Shown here in pieces: positions 11,890 through 22,799 of a DNA stretch of 64,000 bases. The notes under the pieces were generated by a model. That model made no database searches, was not told where the DNA came from, and saw nothing but the letters and a program-made list of their open reading frames with translations. Source of the DNA: Microcebus murinus (Eukaryota; Chordata; Mammalia; Primates; Cheirogaleidae). Positions within the stretch are counted from its first letter, which is position 1. Every line of letters starts with the position of its first letter. Location of the stretch: contig NC_134112.1 of NCBI RefSeq assembly GCF_040939455.1, positions 68,031,001-68,095,000 of the forward strand, read 5' to 3'. The position numbers and the translations under genes were made by a program.

Positions 11890-13475
11890 TTATTTTCTTC
11901 TGGGTAAATTTTAAAAATTTACAAAAATTGAATGGATGATCATGGTAAAAAATGCTTAAAAATCACAACCTTTGTAATATCAAATAGTCATAAAGAAATT
12001 GAATTTAAAAATAACGTGTTAGAGAATCAAGAGTAAACTATGTTAAAGAAGGAAATTTTTAGTTTTTTTCTCTTTCCACAAGCATTGCTTATACTCAAGA
12101 TCATAGTTAACTAATTTTTACATTTATAATTTTGAGATTATATGGTTGTTTAAAAACTTTGAAATAAGATGCTTTAAAATAGCAAACTTTATAAGGGCAA
12201 AGTAAAATTTACCTAGAAAATAAGAAACAAGGTTAAAATTATAAGATGTCCTTAACTTTATACTTTATGTACTTTTGTATTATCTGACATTTTTATAAGA
12301 TGCATGCATACTTTATAATATAAAATATACTTCTAGTAAATAAAAAGCATTTTAAAATTATTTTTAAAAGTCTAGTTGCAAGCAAGTAACTTGAATGTGA
12401 CATAGAATAAACCTGGTTTTTACTTAGGTTTACCCAATAAGTACTGAAAAGCTGATATGAATATTTTGTATCACATTGATTATTTCAGATATAGTTAGCC
12501 ATGCACAATGCAATCAGATTAAAAATAGGTGGCCCAATTAATTCTTTTGATTGACCTACATGCATGTCATTGATTTAACTGATCATTTAGAATGACCTTA
12601 GAGATTGATTTGGATAATTTTGTCACAGAGTGTTATAACACATAGGGTACAAAATCATAGGCACACAAAGAAAATACAGCATCAAAGGTTTGATTGATGT
12701 CCTTTCAATCAGATTGACACATCAAACTAAACCCTCTAATTATTTGCCTTTCCTTAGATACAAAGAATAATGGTACAACTGATTCTTTCCTCTCTTTCCA
12801 GGAAAAGTTAGGTTACATACACATCTGTTGAAGATAGGATAGGTGGATGAATGTCTGAATTTACTTGACTCTTCTGGAGGAAGCAATTATAGTTTTTGGG
12901 TTTTCTTCCTGTTCTTGAAATGGCCAAATTCCCATAACAGAAAGAAAAATATTGGACTGGAAATTATCCATCTATAGTCAAATTCCTGAAATCTTAGAAG
13001 GTGAAGAATGAAGTCACAATAAACTTTCTACAACTCATTTCATCTTTTGGGGTCTCAAAATTGGAAGCTGCTTATTAGTCTTTTAAGACTATGCTCATGG
13101 TTGTGCATGGTCACTGATTGAACTTAAGTGAAGAGCATATTGTTAGGGCAGCATAGTTTCCCAGTGAGAAACCATTGACTTTCTCTGTAGAATTTAACCT
13201 GAGCATTGTTCAGGGTGTGTTATCTTTGAAGAAGTTTAAAAAAAAAACAAACTGGCAACTCAGAATTTCATACAATGATGTTTAAAATAAAAAACATGCA
13301 AGTAAGTTTTGCAAATGATTATACTCCTATATATTATCATTATTCATATGAGCTATGATTATTTTTTAGGAGTTTCAGAAACACTGTATTTGTATGTTTG
13401 TATTGTTTTTGTTTTTACAAGCATCCAAGAGAAAGAGTTAGTTTTAAAACTTTTTGCCAGTTATCTAACAGAGGC
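11890..13475. other. Mostly unique AT-rich DNA
   Basis: There is no gene and no named repeat. The part at 12480-12760 keeps mixed composition with several homeodomain-like TAAT and TGATT cores, and could be a conserved non-coding element, but this cannot be judged from one species. Confidence 0.4.
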
Positions 13476-13481
13476 AATACA

Positions 13482-13665
13482 ACCTGGTGACGAATAACAT
13501 GGGTGTTAAGTCAGGTTTGATTTGCATCTCTATCATGTGTAAGCTGTGTGGTGTTGGACAAGGATAGTTTAATTTTCTTTGTCCTTTGCTCCCATTGCTT
13601 TATTCACGAAGTGGGAACAACAATAGCTCATTCTTTCTGTGAGGATTTTATGTGACAGTGCACAA
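13482..13665 (+). repeat. MIR SINE, sense, diverged
   Basis: 'taacatgggtgttaagtcag' then 'gcatctctatcatgtgtaag', 'ctgtgtggtgttggacaag' and 'tgtgaggattttatgtgac' follow the order of a sense MIR. Divergence is high in the middle. Confidence 0.65.
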
Positions 13666-13669
13666 AAAT

Positions 13670-16600
13670 TACAGCTATTTTTAAATTAAACATCCTGTGG
13701 TTTCTTTTGTTATCTCCTCAAATGTAAAGAAATAGATGAAGTTAAGTTTAAGACCTGTGAATATATAATTATGCCTGGGAGCATGCCTCTTGAAACTTGA
13801 ACACAAAGGATTTTAATTAATCTTTTATCTTATTTACCACTATTATTTAGTGCAAGTGTGTGCAAATCCTGTGACAAGAAAATCATCTCAAATAAAGAGG
13901 TTATTATCTTATTGACTACAATTATGAAGCCTTTTGAAAAATCCCCCAAACACTGTATTTGTCATTATAATTGTTAATTATTAAAATTTATGCATCAATA
14001 AGGGAAAGATCAGGAAATGGAGAGAGTATCTTGTTTTTCTTCTACTTTTATATTGATTAAAATTTTGGCACATTGTTTACATTTTAAGAAAGATATTTTT
14101 GTAGCTGCTAAACTATTATTGAAGCTAATATTGACATAAACCTTATTTTTTCTTTGGAAGAAACATATTGATATATAATCTATCTATATACATATATGAA
14201 TATGTATATATATACATACATATATATATATATAGCTGGTAAAACTATACGTGACAGTGATTAAAGGGCTGTCAGTTAGCTTAAGAAAAGAAGAATATTA
14301 AGGAGCTTGTGACCAACACTGTACTGTGAACTTTTCCCTCTCTTAACATAAGAAGAAAGCATGAAACAGAGAATAGAGAGATTATCCCTTCATAATTTAA
14401 AAAGCAGATGACTTTTGGTTCCTAGTTACTAAAAAGATGTCTTTCAGTGTAACAAAATCTGTGCAAAATGGGAAGGGTAGCTATATTATGATAAAAATAT
14501 CTCCTTAATTTTGTATTTCATTATTTTAAGTAGCATTTATCTCTCCCTATGATCCTATTTTTTTCTGTGCTGTGAAAATCAGCTCAGATTCAAATAGCAT
14601 AAAAAAGAAAGCTATTCAAAGGAAAATATAGCAATCCTTAAGAAGATTTCTTTTGAATAGATAATGTTGCAAGGTGGAGATGAAGCTAATGTGCTAAACA
14701 TTTTTTGCTGTAAACATATTTCATAATATTTGAAAAACAGTTTATCCTAAGGTTTGGAATTACTCTTATTTCCAATTTGGTTTTTACTGCACTTTTACTT
14801 GATTAGGAGAATAAATAAATATAGATGAGATAGATGTTACTGATTTTTGAAACCCCTGTTTATCAAAAGCTGGGGCAACTCACTGACTCCAAGGTAAATT
14901 TGGATGTCTGTAATGGTTGAGTCATTGAATTTGTTGGCTTTCTTCCAAGTCCATAGGCATACATTTTTAAGACCAACTCTCACGCTAGTCCAGGATCACA
15001 GATTAGACTGATTTAACACAACTCTTAAATTCCTTAAAATTGCACTTTAACCAGCAAGGCAACTTGTTCATTTCTTTCAATATTCATTTGGTAGCCATTT
15101 GTCTACCCAGTCATCCATCATTTACTAGATCCTTCCATCTATCCTCCTTCCATTTCCTTCAAAAATAATTTTTTAAAAAAATAATATAATTTCTCAGTGA
15201 TGAATTTAATTTGTTTTAGTGTGCTCTGTTTGTTTACAGATAAAAGCCACGGGTTCTACTTCCAATATTGTTATCTTTTCACTGGGACAGTGATTTTTTG
15301 TTTCTCTTATTGTTTCAAACAAATTTTCACGAGCTTTAGTTTTCACTGTTGTCCAGAAGAAATTACTGGAGTTTTACTAGTATATTGTGGCCAATATAAA
15401 GATAATTATTAAATCACATTGAAAAAAATTTTGCACACATGTACATATATTCTTCTTCTTATATGCCTATGACATTCTGGCTACTCCTACTTGTGATTTG
15501 GTACAAGTATGTCTATATGGACAAACATAGAAAAAAATGATATAAATCTATACTGAATGATAGATTTTCTCATGTAATTCAGGAAGATATTATCTTGTCC
15601 TAGCTTAGTGTAAAAGATAGCGAATGAGACTGTCTTGAAAATATTACCTCAAATATTTCAAATTTTATAATGCTATTTTGTCAATTCTTCTTACTCTAAA
15701 GAAATTTGAAAGTAACATTAATTACAATCAATAATATACTAGTAAATGTTTAATAAAAAGCTCTCTGGAAAAATAAAAGCTTTAATTATTAGTATTTAAT
15801 AATTATTAGTATTGCTGATTTCCATGGTTTAAATACTTCTTTCTAGGATGATTTCAACTACCAACCTAAAATCACTGAATGCTGAGTGGGAAGGGATGAA
15901 CACAATTGGTTCACTTGGACCAGGTTAAACCAGCTCCAGCCCATGGCTGGTTATAATCACATTTATATAAATAGTTATTTGACCTAATAAAAGATAAAAT
16001 TATAAAATTAAGTGAAGTTTTTTACAAAAATCCTATTAGATTTTGCTATACATTAATTTACTTTAATATCTTTTTTTTCTTTTTTGTTTTGAGAGGCATA
16101 ACCTAAGAAACTGATCTGAGTACTTATCAAAAGATAACCATTGTAGAAAACTCCATGTTAGAATAAATCTCAGATAACAGAAATAGGGCCAGGTATTCAG
16201 AGACATAAATTGTTCCAAATTCCTTTTTCATCTGGACAGCAATCCTTCTAGATTAACACTGAGTTTTATAAATTGCTACTCTTTCTAATATTTGCTATCT
16301 ATAGTGGTGAGGAATAAAAAGCATGCCTCTATAGTGGATTTAATGACTTTGAAAACATATAGTTTTATTTTGTTCATAGAAAGGGTAGTTTAGAAAAGTA
16401 CTGTTAAAACTATACTAATTGTTGTGGATCTAACAAGTGTTTGTAATTGTTCTGTGATGAGAAATGTGCTGCAGTTGAAACAAGGGTTTAGAAGCTATCA
16501 TAACAATTTGACATTGTTATGGCATCCATGTTCATGATCAGTGAACTCACATGATTGGTCTATACCTGTGGCCTGTACTCATTGAACAGGAATAACCCAG

Positions 16601-17310
16601 TTTGAATTTTACAATACTTTTATAGGATACGTTGTTAGACCTGGCTATGATAAAGGATTGAAGATGAATTTTGAAAATATATCATTTGCCTCACTTTGTA
16701 TAAAAGTTAAAAATTAATATCCTGTACTTGCGAGAACTGCTTTAAAATATCTTTATTTCCATCACCATTGCTCCATGAAACTACTTGAGTATCTACTTGA
16801 GTGTTATTAAAACAAAACAAAAACTATGTAGAAATACATTATCATATGCAAACAGCATTGTTGTCAATACAACCTTGATTAGATAGTTTAACAAGCAAGA
16901 TGCAAACTGATTGATTACACTAAAAACTTTAAATATTGATATATTGGTGTTTGTTCCAAGTGTGTGCATAGGCATTTAATATGAGAAATTGCTATTTTCA
17001 AAGTGTGTAAATTGACATTTAATGTGGGAAGTTGTTCGATAATTATTTATTGAGTGAAGAGTTTAGAGCTTTCATAGATATAAATAGAATCAGAAATTTT
17101 TGAAATCTCATATTATAAAATTGTTAATAGAAAAATTATTAAAAAACTATATTATTAGTCATAAGATATTTCTTATTTGAAAACTATAACTTGCTTTGTT
17201 GAGTATCAGCACTAGAAATGTCCATATGTTTGCCATGAATGGGAGTTGCTGCATCTTCTATCATGGCTACTATTGGGTCTAAGGTCACAGCAGACAAAAT
17301 AATCTTTTAA
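13670..17310. other. Long stretch of mostly unique AT-rich DNA
   Basis: No gene or assignable interspersed repeat was found in this 3.6-kb stretch, apart from the TA-rich microsatellite annotated separately. A small stem with 'aaccagc' (15930) and 'gctggtt' (15946) is present. The longest open frames are about 60-71 codons, as expected by chance. Confidence 0.45.
14170..14234. repeat. (TA)n / (TATG)n microsatellite
   Basis: An interrupted run of TA, CATA and GTATA units ends in an uninterrupted TA block at about 14220-14234. Length polymorphism is likely. Confidence 0.9.
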
Positions 17311-17314
17311 AAAT

Positions 17315-17895
17315 ATACATTTGGTTGTACCACCCACTTTTATGATTAAAACTCTCTCATGGCTTCTTGTCACATGTAGAATAAAATACAAACTCCTTTT
17401 CATAACACATAAAGTCCTACATAAGCTGTACCCAGTCTACCTATCGGACTTCGTCTTACCCTTGTATACTCTAGCCATGCCAGTCATGTTTATGTTCCTT
17501 GAACATCCCAAGCATGCTTTCATCTCATGACCTTTCATTTGATGCTTTTTCTGCTATATACTCTCTGCCCAAATCTTTCTACCTCTGGCTGTTTCTCATC
17601 CCTTGAGATTTCATATCATTATCACATTCTATAGAGTCTTTGCTCCTGCTTGAGTCACTCAGCGGATGGCTTTCTTTTGTAGTTTTCATGGCACCTATTA
17701 CTATCTGAGTGTATCTTGGTTATTTGTTTATTTGCTTTTTGTCTCTCTTCTTTTTCACTAGAATGCAAACTCAATAGTATGGAGATCTTATATCTCTTGT
17801 TTGTGCCTATATCCTCAAAGCCTATTGTTTTAGGAAGGATTCTAACATATGGCAGATGCTCAATAAATACCTGTTTAATGAATTAATGAATGTGG
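17315..17895 (+). repeat. L2 LINE, 3' part, sense
   Basis: A long L2 copy is recognisable by 'agaataaaatacaaactcct', 'cctacataagctgtacccag', 'ccttgagatttcatatcatt', 'cactagaatgcaaactcaat' and the 3' end 'gcagatgctcaataaatacc' with a short 'ttaatgaattaatgaatg' tail. The order and spacing match the L2 ORF2 C-terminus and 3' UTR. Small open frames on either strand (17212-17530) have no meaning. Confidence 0.9.
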
Positions 17896-17899
17896 GGGA

Positions 17900-18705
17900 G
17901 AACCATTTTACTTGCACTGGCAACACTGAGTTACTTGAATTGGCAATTATGGGAGACCTGGAGAAGACATCTCTCCCAGAGATGAATACACCAGTGGAGG
18001 CCCTGTTGTTGTTATAAGAGCATTCACCTATGGAAATGAAATATGTTTCTCAATAGATAGATGAACTCCATTTCCAATGCCATATGTAATCACCCCTGAA
18101 ATCTTCTAAGCTACCAATCAATAAGCTTAGTGACTTATTTTTCTTTTGAGAAGTCCAATGCATTTTCATACATTTTCAGTGTTGTCCTTTCTGGAATAAG
18201 AAAGTATTCATTATAGAACACAAGGTTTTAATCTGGGATCCATAGATGCCCTAAAATTGGGTACAAATTGTGATTATGTACACTTTTTTTTAAAGGAAAA
18301 TGTCATAACTATCATCAGATTCTAAATAGATTAATTATTCCTACAAGATTAAGAGTTCCTTTTACATGAACTCCAGAAAACATAAGCAGGAAAGGCTCAG
18401 AAATAGCATATAGTTTTGTGTATGTTGGCACCAGTTTATAATACATCTAAAAATGAAGATAAAAAATGATGAAATATTTCTTTATAATTATTTTTGGATA
18501 TAACTAGAATTAAATTTACTATCATGGATGTGGTAAGGTTGATAAAGTTAAGTGGCAGGCTCTCTGAAGATGAGACACATTCTGCAATTAATTACTTTGG
18601 CAGAGAAATATAATTGATAAAGCTTGTTGCATTGATTTCAGTTAAATCAAAAGATACTAACAAAACTCACATAGGATTATTGTTTTAGTATATGAAAATT
18701 TTTCC
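17900..18705. other. Unique non-coding DNA
   Basis: No gene or named repeat is seen between the L2 tail and the palindromic array. Confidence 0.45.
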
Positions 18706-18840
18706 TTGAATAATAGTATTCTAGGAATAGTATTTCCAGGAATAGTATTCCAGGAATAGTATTCTGGAATACTATTATTCCAGAAAATACTATTATGGAA
18801 TACTATTATTCCATATATAATACTATTTTTCATAGTAATA

Positions 18841-18929
18841 ATGACTAAGAAAAAAAGTATTGGATATTCTAATTACATCTTTATCTTTTTTATTAGGATA
18901 TATTGTGTATCAGAACCATGTAGGAATTC
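18841..18929 (-). repeat. 89-bp inverted duplicate, copy A
   Basis: This segment is the reverse complement of 20123-20211 with one mismatch in 89 positions. It interrupts the palindromic array, and removing it restores an array-like sequence ('tagtaata' joined to 'atccataataat'). It has no poly(A) tail and no transposon ends. Confidence 0.95.
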
Positions 18930-18938
18930 ATCCATAAT

Positions 18939-19012
18939 AATACTATTATTCCAGGAAATACTATTATGGAATACTATTATTCCATAATAGTATTTCCTGG
19001 AATAATAGTATT
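18939..19012. repeat. 74-bp palindrome with perfect 34-bp arms
   Basis: The left arm is 18939-18972, the spacer 'actatt' is 18973-18978 and the right arm is 18979-19012. The arms are exact reverse complements over 34 bases. The core reads 'ctattatggaat-actatt-attccataatag'. It could extrude as a hairpin or cruciform in single-stranded or supercoiled DNA. Confidence 0.97.
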
Positions 19013-19471
19013 CCAGAATACTATTAGAGTATTCTTATAGCTCTAATTGTGACTAATAGCCAAAACCCATCACACATGACTTCCAATCCACTTTGATTCT
19101 TATAAAAGGGTGTACTTAAACTTTGTTTTTTAAAAAACAGGACCTAGAAATACTAACAAGATTTATCACATGTCCACCGTGTCATTTCTAATTTAGGATT
19201 TATTAAATAGATTTAGGTGTAAATTTCATCATATTTTAGTTTAGAAACAGAGCTGAACTAAATCATCATTTGTATGTGTTCAATGAATTCTAATCTATTT
19301 CAGATTATTGAAAATACCAAACATGCCAATTTCTGTTGCTTATTTTAACTTTTGTGATAAACAATAATGAAAGTGTTGCTTTTGGAAAATCTACTTTGAG
19401 TATATAATATTTTACTTGCTCCTAAAACATGCTAAATGTTTATAGGCTGGTTGTTATTGCCTTCAACATTA

Positions 19472-19816
19472 TAGTTATCCCTCAGTGGTATCTCTGGGGG
19501 ACTGGTTCCAGGATCCACATGCCCCCCCAATACCAAAAGTCACAAATCCTCAAGTCCCTGATATAAAATGGAGTGATATTTGCATATAACCTATGCACAT
19601 CCTCCTCTTGTATACTTTAAATCATATCTAGATTATAGTACCTAATACAGTGCTTACACATTACTTCATTTGCATGGCTTCAATGTAGGACTCAGTGTGT
19701 GGCAAATTCAAGTTTTGCTTTTCAGCACTTTGTGAGACTTATGTCCCAAATATTTTCCATCTGCTGTTGCTTAAATCCATGAATGCGAATGTGGAGCCCA
19801 CAGAGGGCTAACTGTA
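19472..19816 (+). mobile_element. MER2 (TcMar-Tigger) non-autonomous DNA transposon
   Basis: The element starts 'agttatccctcagtggtatc', passes through 'tggttccaggatccacatg', 'tcctcaagtccctgatat' and 'gcatataacctatgcacatc', and ends 'cccacagagggctaactgta', the inverted form of its start. TA dinucleotides flank both sides, as expected for Tc1/mariner insertion. A central section of the consensus is reduced. It encodes nothing. Confidence 0.93.
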
Positions 19817-20122
19817 TATTGTTAGATGAATAAATATATAAGCACATACTTTTCTGTTTTAGTATTTTAAAACATACATAACATACACATATACCTTCTA
19901 TAATTTTTTTCAAAGATACTTGCCTAAATTGTTGAGTTCACTATGCACAAACAGTTGATATTACAATGTAAATTACATGGTGAATATGAAGTATTTTAGA
20001 ATTTTAAAACTTTGCTTGTTTAATTATCCAGTGCTTCATGGAGACCTTGCCTTCTAGCATTCTAGGCTGGATCCGTATTTTATGTAAGGTCAATACCTGA
20101 AAAACTCATAGAACAAGTTTAG

Positions 20123-20211
20123 GAATTCCTACATGGTTCTGATACATAATATATCCTAATAAAAAAGATAAAGATGTAATTAGAATATCCAATACTTTTT
20201 TTCTTAGTCAT
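20123..20211 (+). repeat. 89-bp inverted duplicate, copy B
   Basis: This copy is the reverse complement of 18841-18929, 88 of 89 identical (the one difference is 'acataat' here against 'acacaat' in the reversed other copy). It sits in otherwise unassigned sequence. This may be the template, because the other copy splits an array. Confidence 0.95.
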
Positions 20212-20865
20212 CAGTCATCACGTCAGTGATTTCTTTATTCATTCCATCCAAGATATGTTTAAAAAGGTGCATTTTCTCCAAAAATACAGGAAAAATTTTG
20301 AGCTTTCTTCTAAATTTTTCCACGTTTTCCTTAAACAAAATGGAACAATTGAGAAACCTACCAGAAAAAGTCATTACATGCCTTGCTGGCACAAAAATGC
20401 CTTCCATTATGTAAAGCACTTATTATCTTGTGAATCATAGCAGAGAGCAATAACTATATAGAGGTGTTTCTGACAACTGATGCTCTATTTTTTTATGTTA
20501 GAGTTGGGCCTATCCATAAAATATCAGATGGTAGAGGTATTGGCTGCTTTCTGATCAAGAAGAATATCACCTATAGAACAGAACGTGACTCACAAATCGA
20601 CAATGATGTCTACTCTTTTTCTGTGGGTCTCAAAGTTCAATAGTTAATTCCATTGCCCTGCTGTTATAATTCATGCTGTTGAGATCTATATACTTTATTT
20701 TTAAATATGCTTTTATTATTTTGATTGCAAAACTGTCTTATAATGAACATGATTCACATTTGTTATCAGAAAAAAACTCACCAATTAAAGTTATTTATTT
20801 AAAAAATTGCTCTTATGTGGAAGATAACAGTGTTGAAGAATGAGTTGGGCTGATTGAAAGCTTAG
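20212..20865. other. Unassigned non-coding DNA
   Basis: No gene can be supported. Three overlapping frames of 61-71 codons on both strands at 20204-20440 have no recognisable product and cover the same bases, so they are chance. Confidence 0.45.
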
Positions 20866-20867
20866 CT

Positions 20868-21092
20868 CGGGCATTAGATTGTCTGCATTTGTAATGCAGC
20901 TCTAATCTGAACTAGCTAAGTGAGGTGAAAAATTATGTAGGTTCTCTGTACCTCAGTTTCCCCAACTGAAAAATGGAAATAACAATAATTCCTGCCTGAA
21001 GAGATTGTAATGATGATTAATTGCATTATGACATGACAAGCATCTTAGGCCTGGCCCATAGTATGTGCTCAGTAAATGTAAGTTATTAGACG
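20868..21092 (+). repeat. MIR SINE, sense, near full length
   Basis: The later blocks are clear: 'ctctgtacctcagtttcccc', 'actgaaaaatggaaataac', 'gcctggcccatagtatgtgc' and 'tcagtaaatgtaagttatta'. The 5' third is degenerate. Confidence 0.85.
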
Positions 21093-21094
21093 GA

Positions 21095-21985
21095 CATTGT
21101 ATTACATTCATTGTAACACATGTAGTCCATATAGGAGCTTTATTCTAAGAAAATATTTGCTAGCTTTTATTTCTGGCAGGTTAAATTGATTCAGATATTC
21201 AAAAGACCAAAAAGTTTGCCTTTTATAGTATACATAATTATTCTGGTTATGTATAGGAAGTAACCAAGAAGCCTCAATCAAGGATCCATTTTGATTTTCC
21301 AGAGCCATTTCCAGGACAAGAACTTTTTAGGGGATCTTCCTTAAAATAGTTTGGTGCTGCTTCTACTATTGCAATAATTAACATTTTGTGTCAGCACATT
21401 TCCACACACAGACTTATAGCCATTTTTTTCTAAGCACAAGTCTCTCCTTACTTGAGCTGAGTTCATTGACTTTGGGGAGAGATCCTTTCCTGTTACAGTT
21501 TTCATCTCATCACAGGGAAGCAAATGATGAGGCTTAAAGGAGCTTCCAGTTGACAAAAGATATACTGAAGTAGATTTTGGTGGTGGTGGTGGGGGGAACC
21601 TGACCTCCCAAACTTTACATATTTCTCATTACTAAGCATGCTCTGTAGAGTTGTTGCATTCATTGAGGACGAGAAAAAGTATTTAGGAGTGAGTTTCTGT
21701 CTACACCTACTTTTTGCTCTATTTAAAAAAATGCATAGTGAAGGATGTGCTAATCCTTCTCTGACTAATAGAAGGAATGCCTTTTCACACTTATACTGTT
21801 AAAACTTTGTTTACTGGAGGAATATCAGTAACTTTGTAAGGAAGAATATCATGTATGTTGGGGATGTTTCTACAACTTTTTAGGTCACTGTAATAGCACC
21901 AGGCAGCAAATGAGGCTGGAACTAGCTCATAGTAGTTATTGTTTATTGCCTAAACCCATCTACAGTTCCATATAAAGCCAATGTT
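21095..21985. other. Unassigned non-coding DNA
   Basis: No gene or named repeat is seen. There is a short 'ggtggtggtggtggggggaa' purine run at 21579-21598. Confidence 0.45.
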
Positions 21986-21989
21986 TGTG

Positions 21990-22260
21990 TTGTAACACTT
22001 ACTATGTACCAGGCACTGGAAACACAAAGATAAGGAAGACATAATCTCTTCCCCCCAAAAAGTAATACTTTAGTGAGTAGAAGGTCTTTATAACAGAGAA
22101 GCTGCAATGCAATGTAGTAAAGGCTGTGATAGAAATATAAACATTAAATAGCTTTAAGTCCTCGGTAGAGGGCGCCCCCACAGTCAGAACTTTGCTGAGG
22201 GAAGAAGGGAATGAGGGCAATGGAGGTGGAAGGAATAGTTTGCAAGTATGTGTAGAGATT
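21990..22260 (-). repeat. L2 antisense fragment
   Basis: 'acttactatgtaccaggcac' followed by 'ataaggaagacataatctct' and 'gtgatagaaatataaac' matches the reverse complement of the L2 3' end, including the 'tgccaggcact' landmark. Open frames here (22002-22443) reach 128 codons on the minus strand but have no LINE frame and no recognised product. Confidence 0.6.
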
Positions 22261-22654
22261 TTTAAGGATATTGCAGGCTGGGATGTGAAAGGAGAGAGAG
22301 AGGCATGGCAGAAAATGGAACAGTGGTGGTTCAATGGGCCCATTTCTATGGATCTTTGTCTGCAGTGCCAACTCCAAAGGTGTTCCAATCAACCTGTGAC
22401 CAAGTGGAGAAACAGAAGATTTAACCAGAGGTGACATGATCAAAGGTTATTTTAAAAAGTTGGATAAAAGTTCTAGAAGCAGGGAATAGACAACAGCATC
22501 AAATCTCCCACTTTGATAACCTCTAGCTCTCATTTATTATAAGATTCTCTTCTGTGGTTTTAGAAACATGTGAGAGCTGCAATCATTGATAAAGAAACAC
22601 AATATCCCTCTTCCTGATCCTTTTAGAGATGTTTGTTTTAAGGGAGAAAAACAC

Positions 22655-22792
22655 CAAAAAGAGACCTTAGAAGCCCTGTGGTTTACCACCTTTGTATTCC
22701 ACGTGAGGAAACCGAATCGAGCCACATACTTTACTGAGGAGCTGGACAGGAACCTGTTCTGAAGTACTTCCTACCACACTACGCTGGGAGTT
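22655..22792 (-). repeat. MIR3 SINE, antisense
   Basis: The sequence runs 'agaccttagaagccctgtgg', 'cacgtgaggaaaccgaatcg', 'gagccacatactttactgag', 'ctgttctgaagtacttccta' and 'ccacactacgctggg', which follows the antisense MIR3 order, including the 'ccactacaccacgctg' end. Confidence 0.7.
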
Positions 22793-22799
22793 TGTTCTG

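Larger units (their letters stand above)
18709..19032. repeat. Palindromic tandem array of a 'ggaatactattattcc'-type unit
   Basis: Units related to 'tggaatactattattcca' and its reverse complement 'tggaataatagtattcca' occur many times in both orientations at 18709-18840 and again at 18930-19032. A block of about 48 bp at 18767-18814 recurs with few changes at 18937-18985. The two parts are separated by an 89-bp segment (18841-18929) of different composition. The array is not a TA microsatellite and matches no repeat family I know. Confidence 0.95.

Noticed and set aside
18709..19032. CRISPR-like repeat array
   Set aside because: The repeats are of mixed orientation, self-complementary and without regular unique spacers, and the host is a primate. 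It is a palindromic array.
20868..21092. tRNA gene
   Set aside because: The tRNA-like origin belongs to MIR. No intact A and B boxes or cloverleaf can be drawn here or in the other MIR copies.
22002..22443. Overlapping open frames of 128 and 99 codons (minus) and 80 codons (plus)
   Set aside because: They lie over L2-like sequence, overlap on both strands and show no recognisable product, start context or splice structure.
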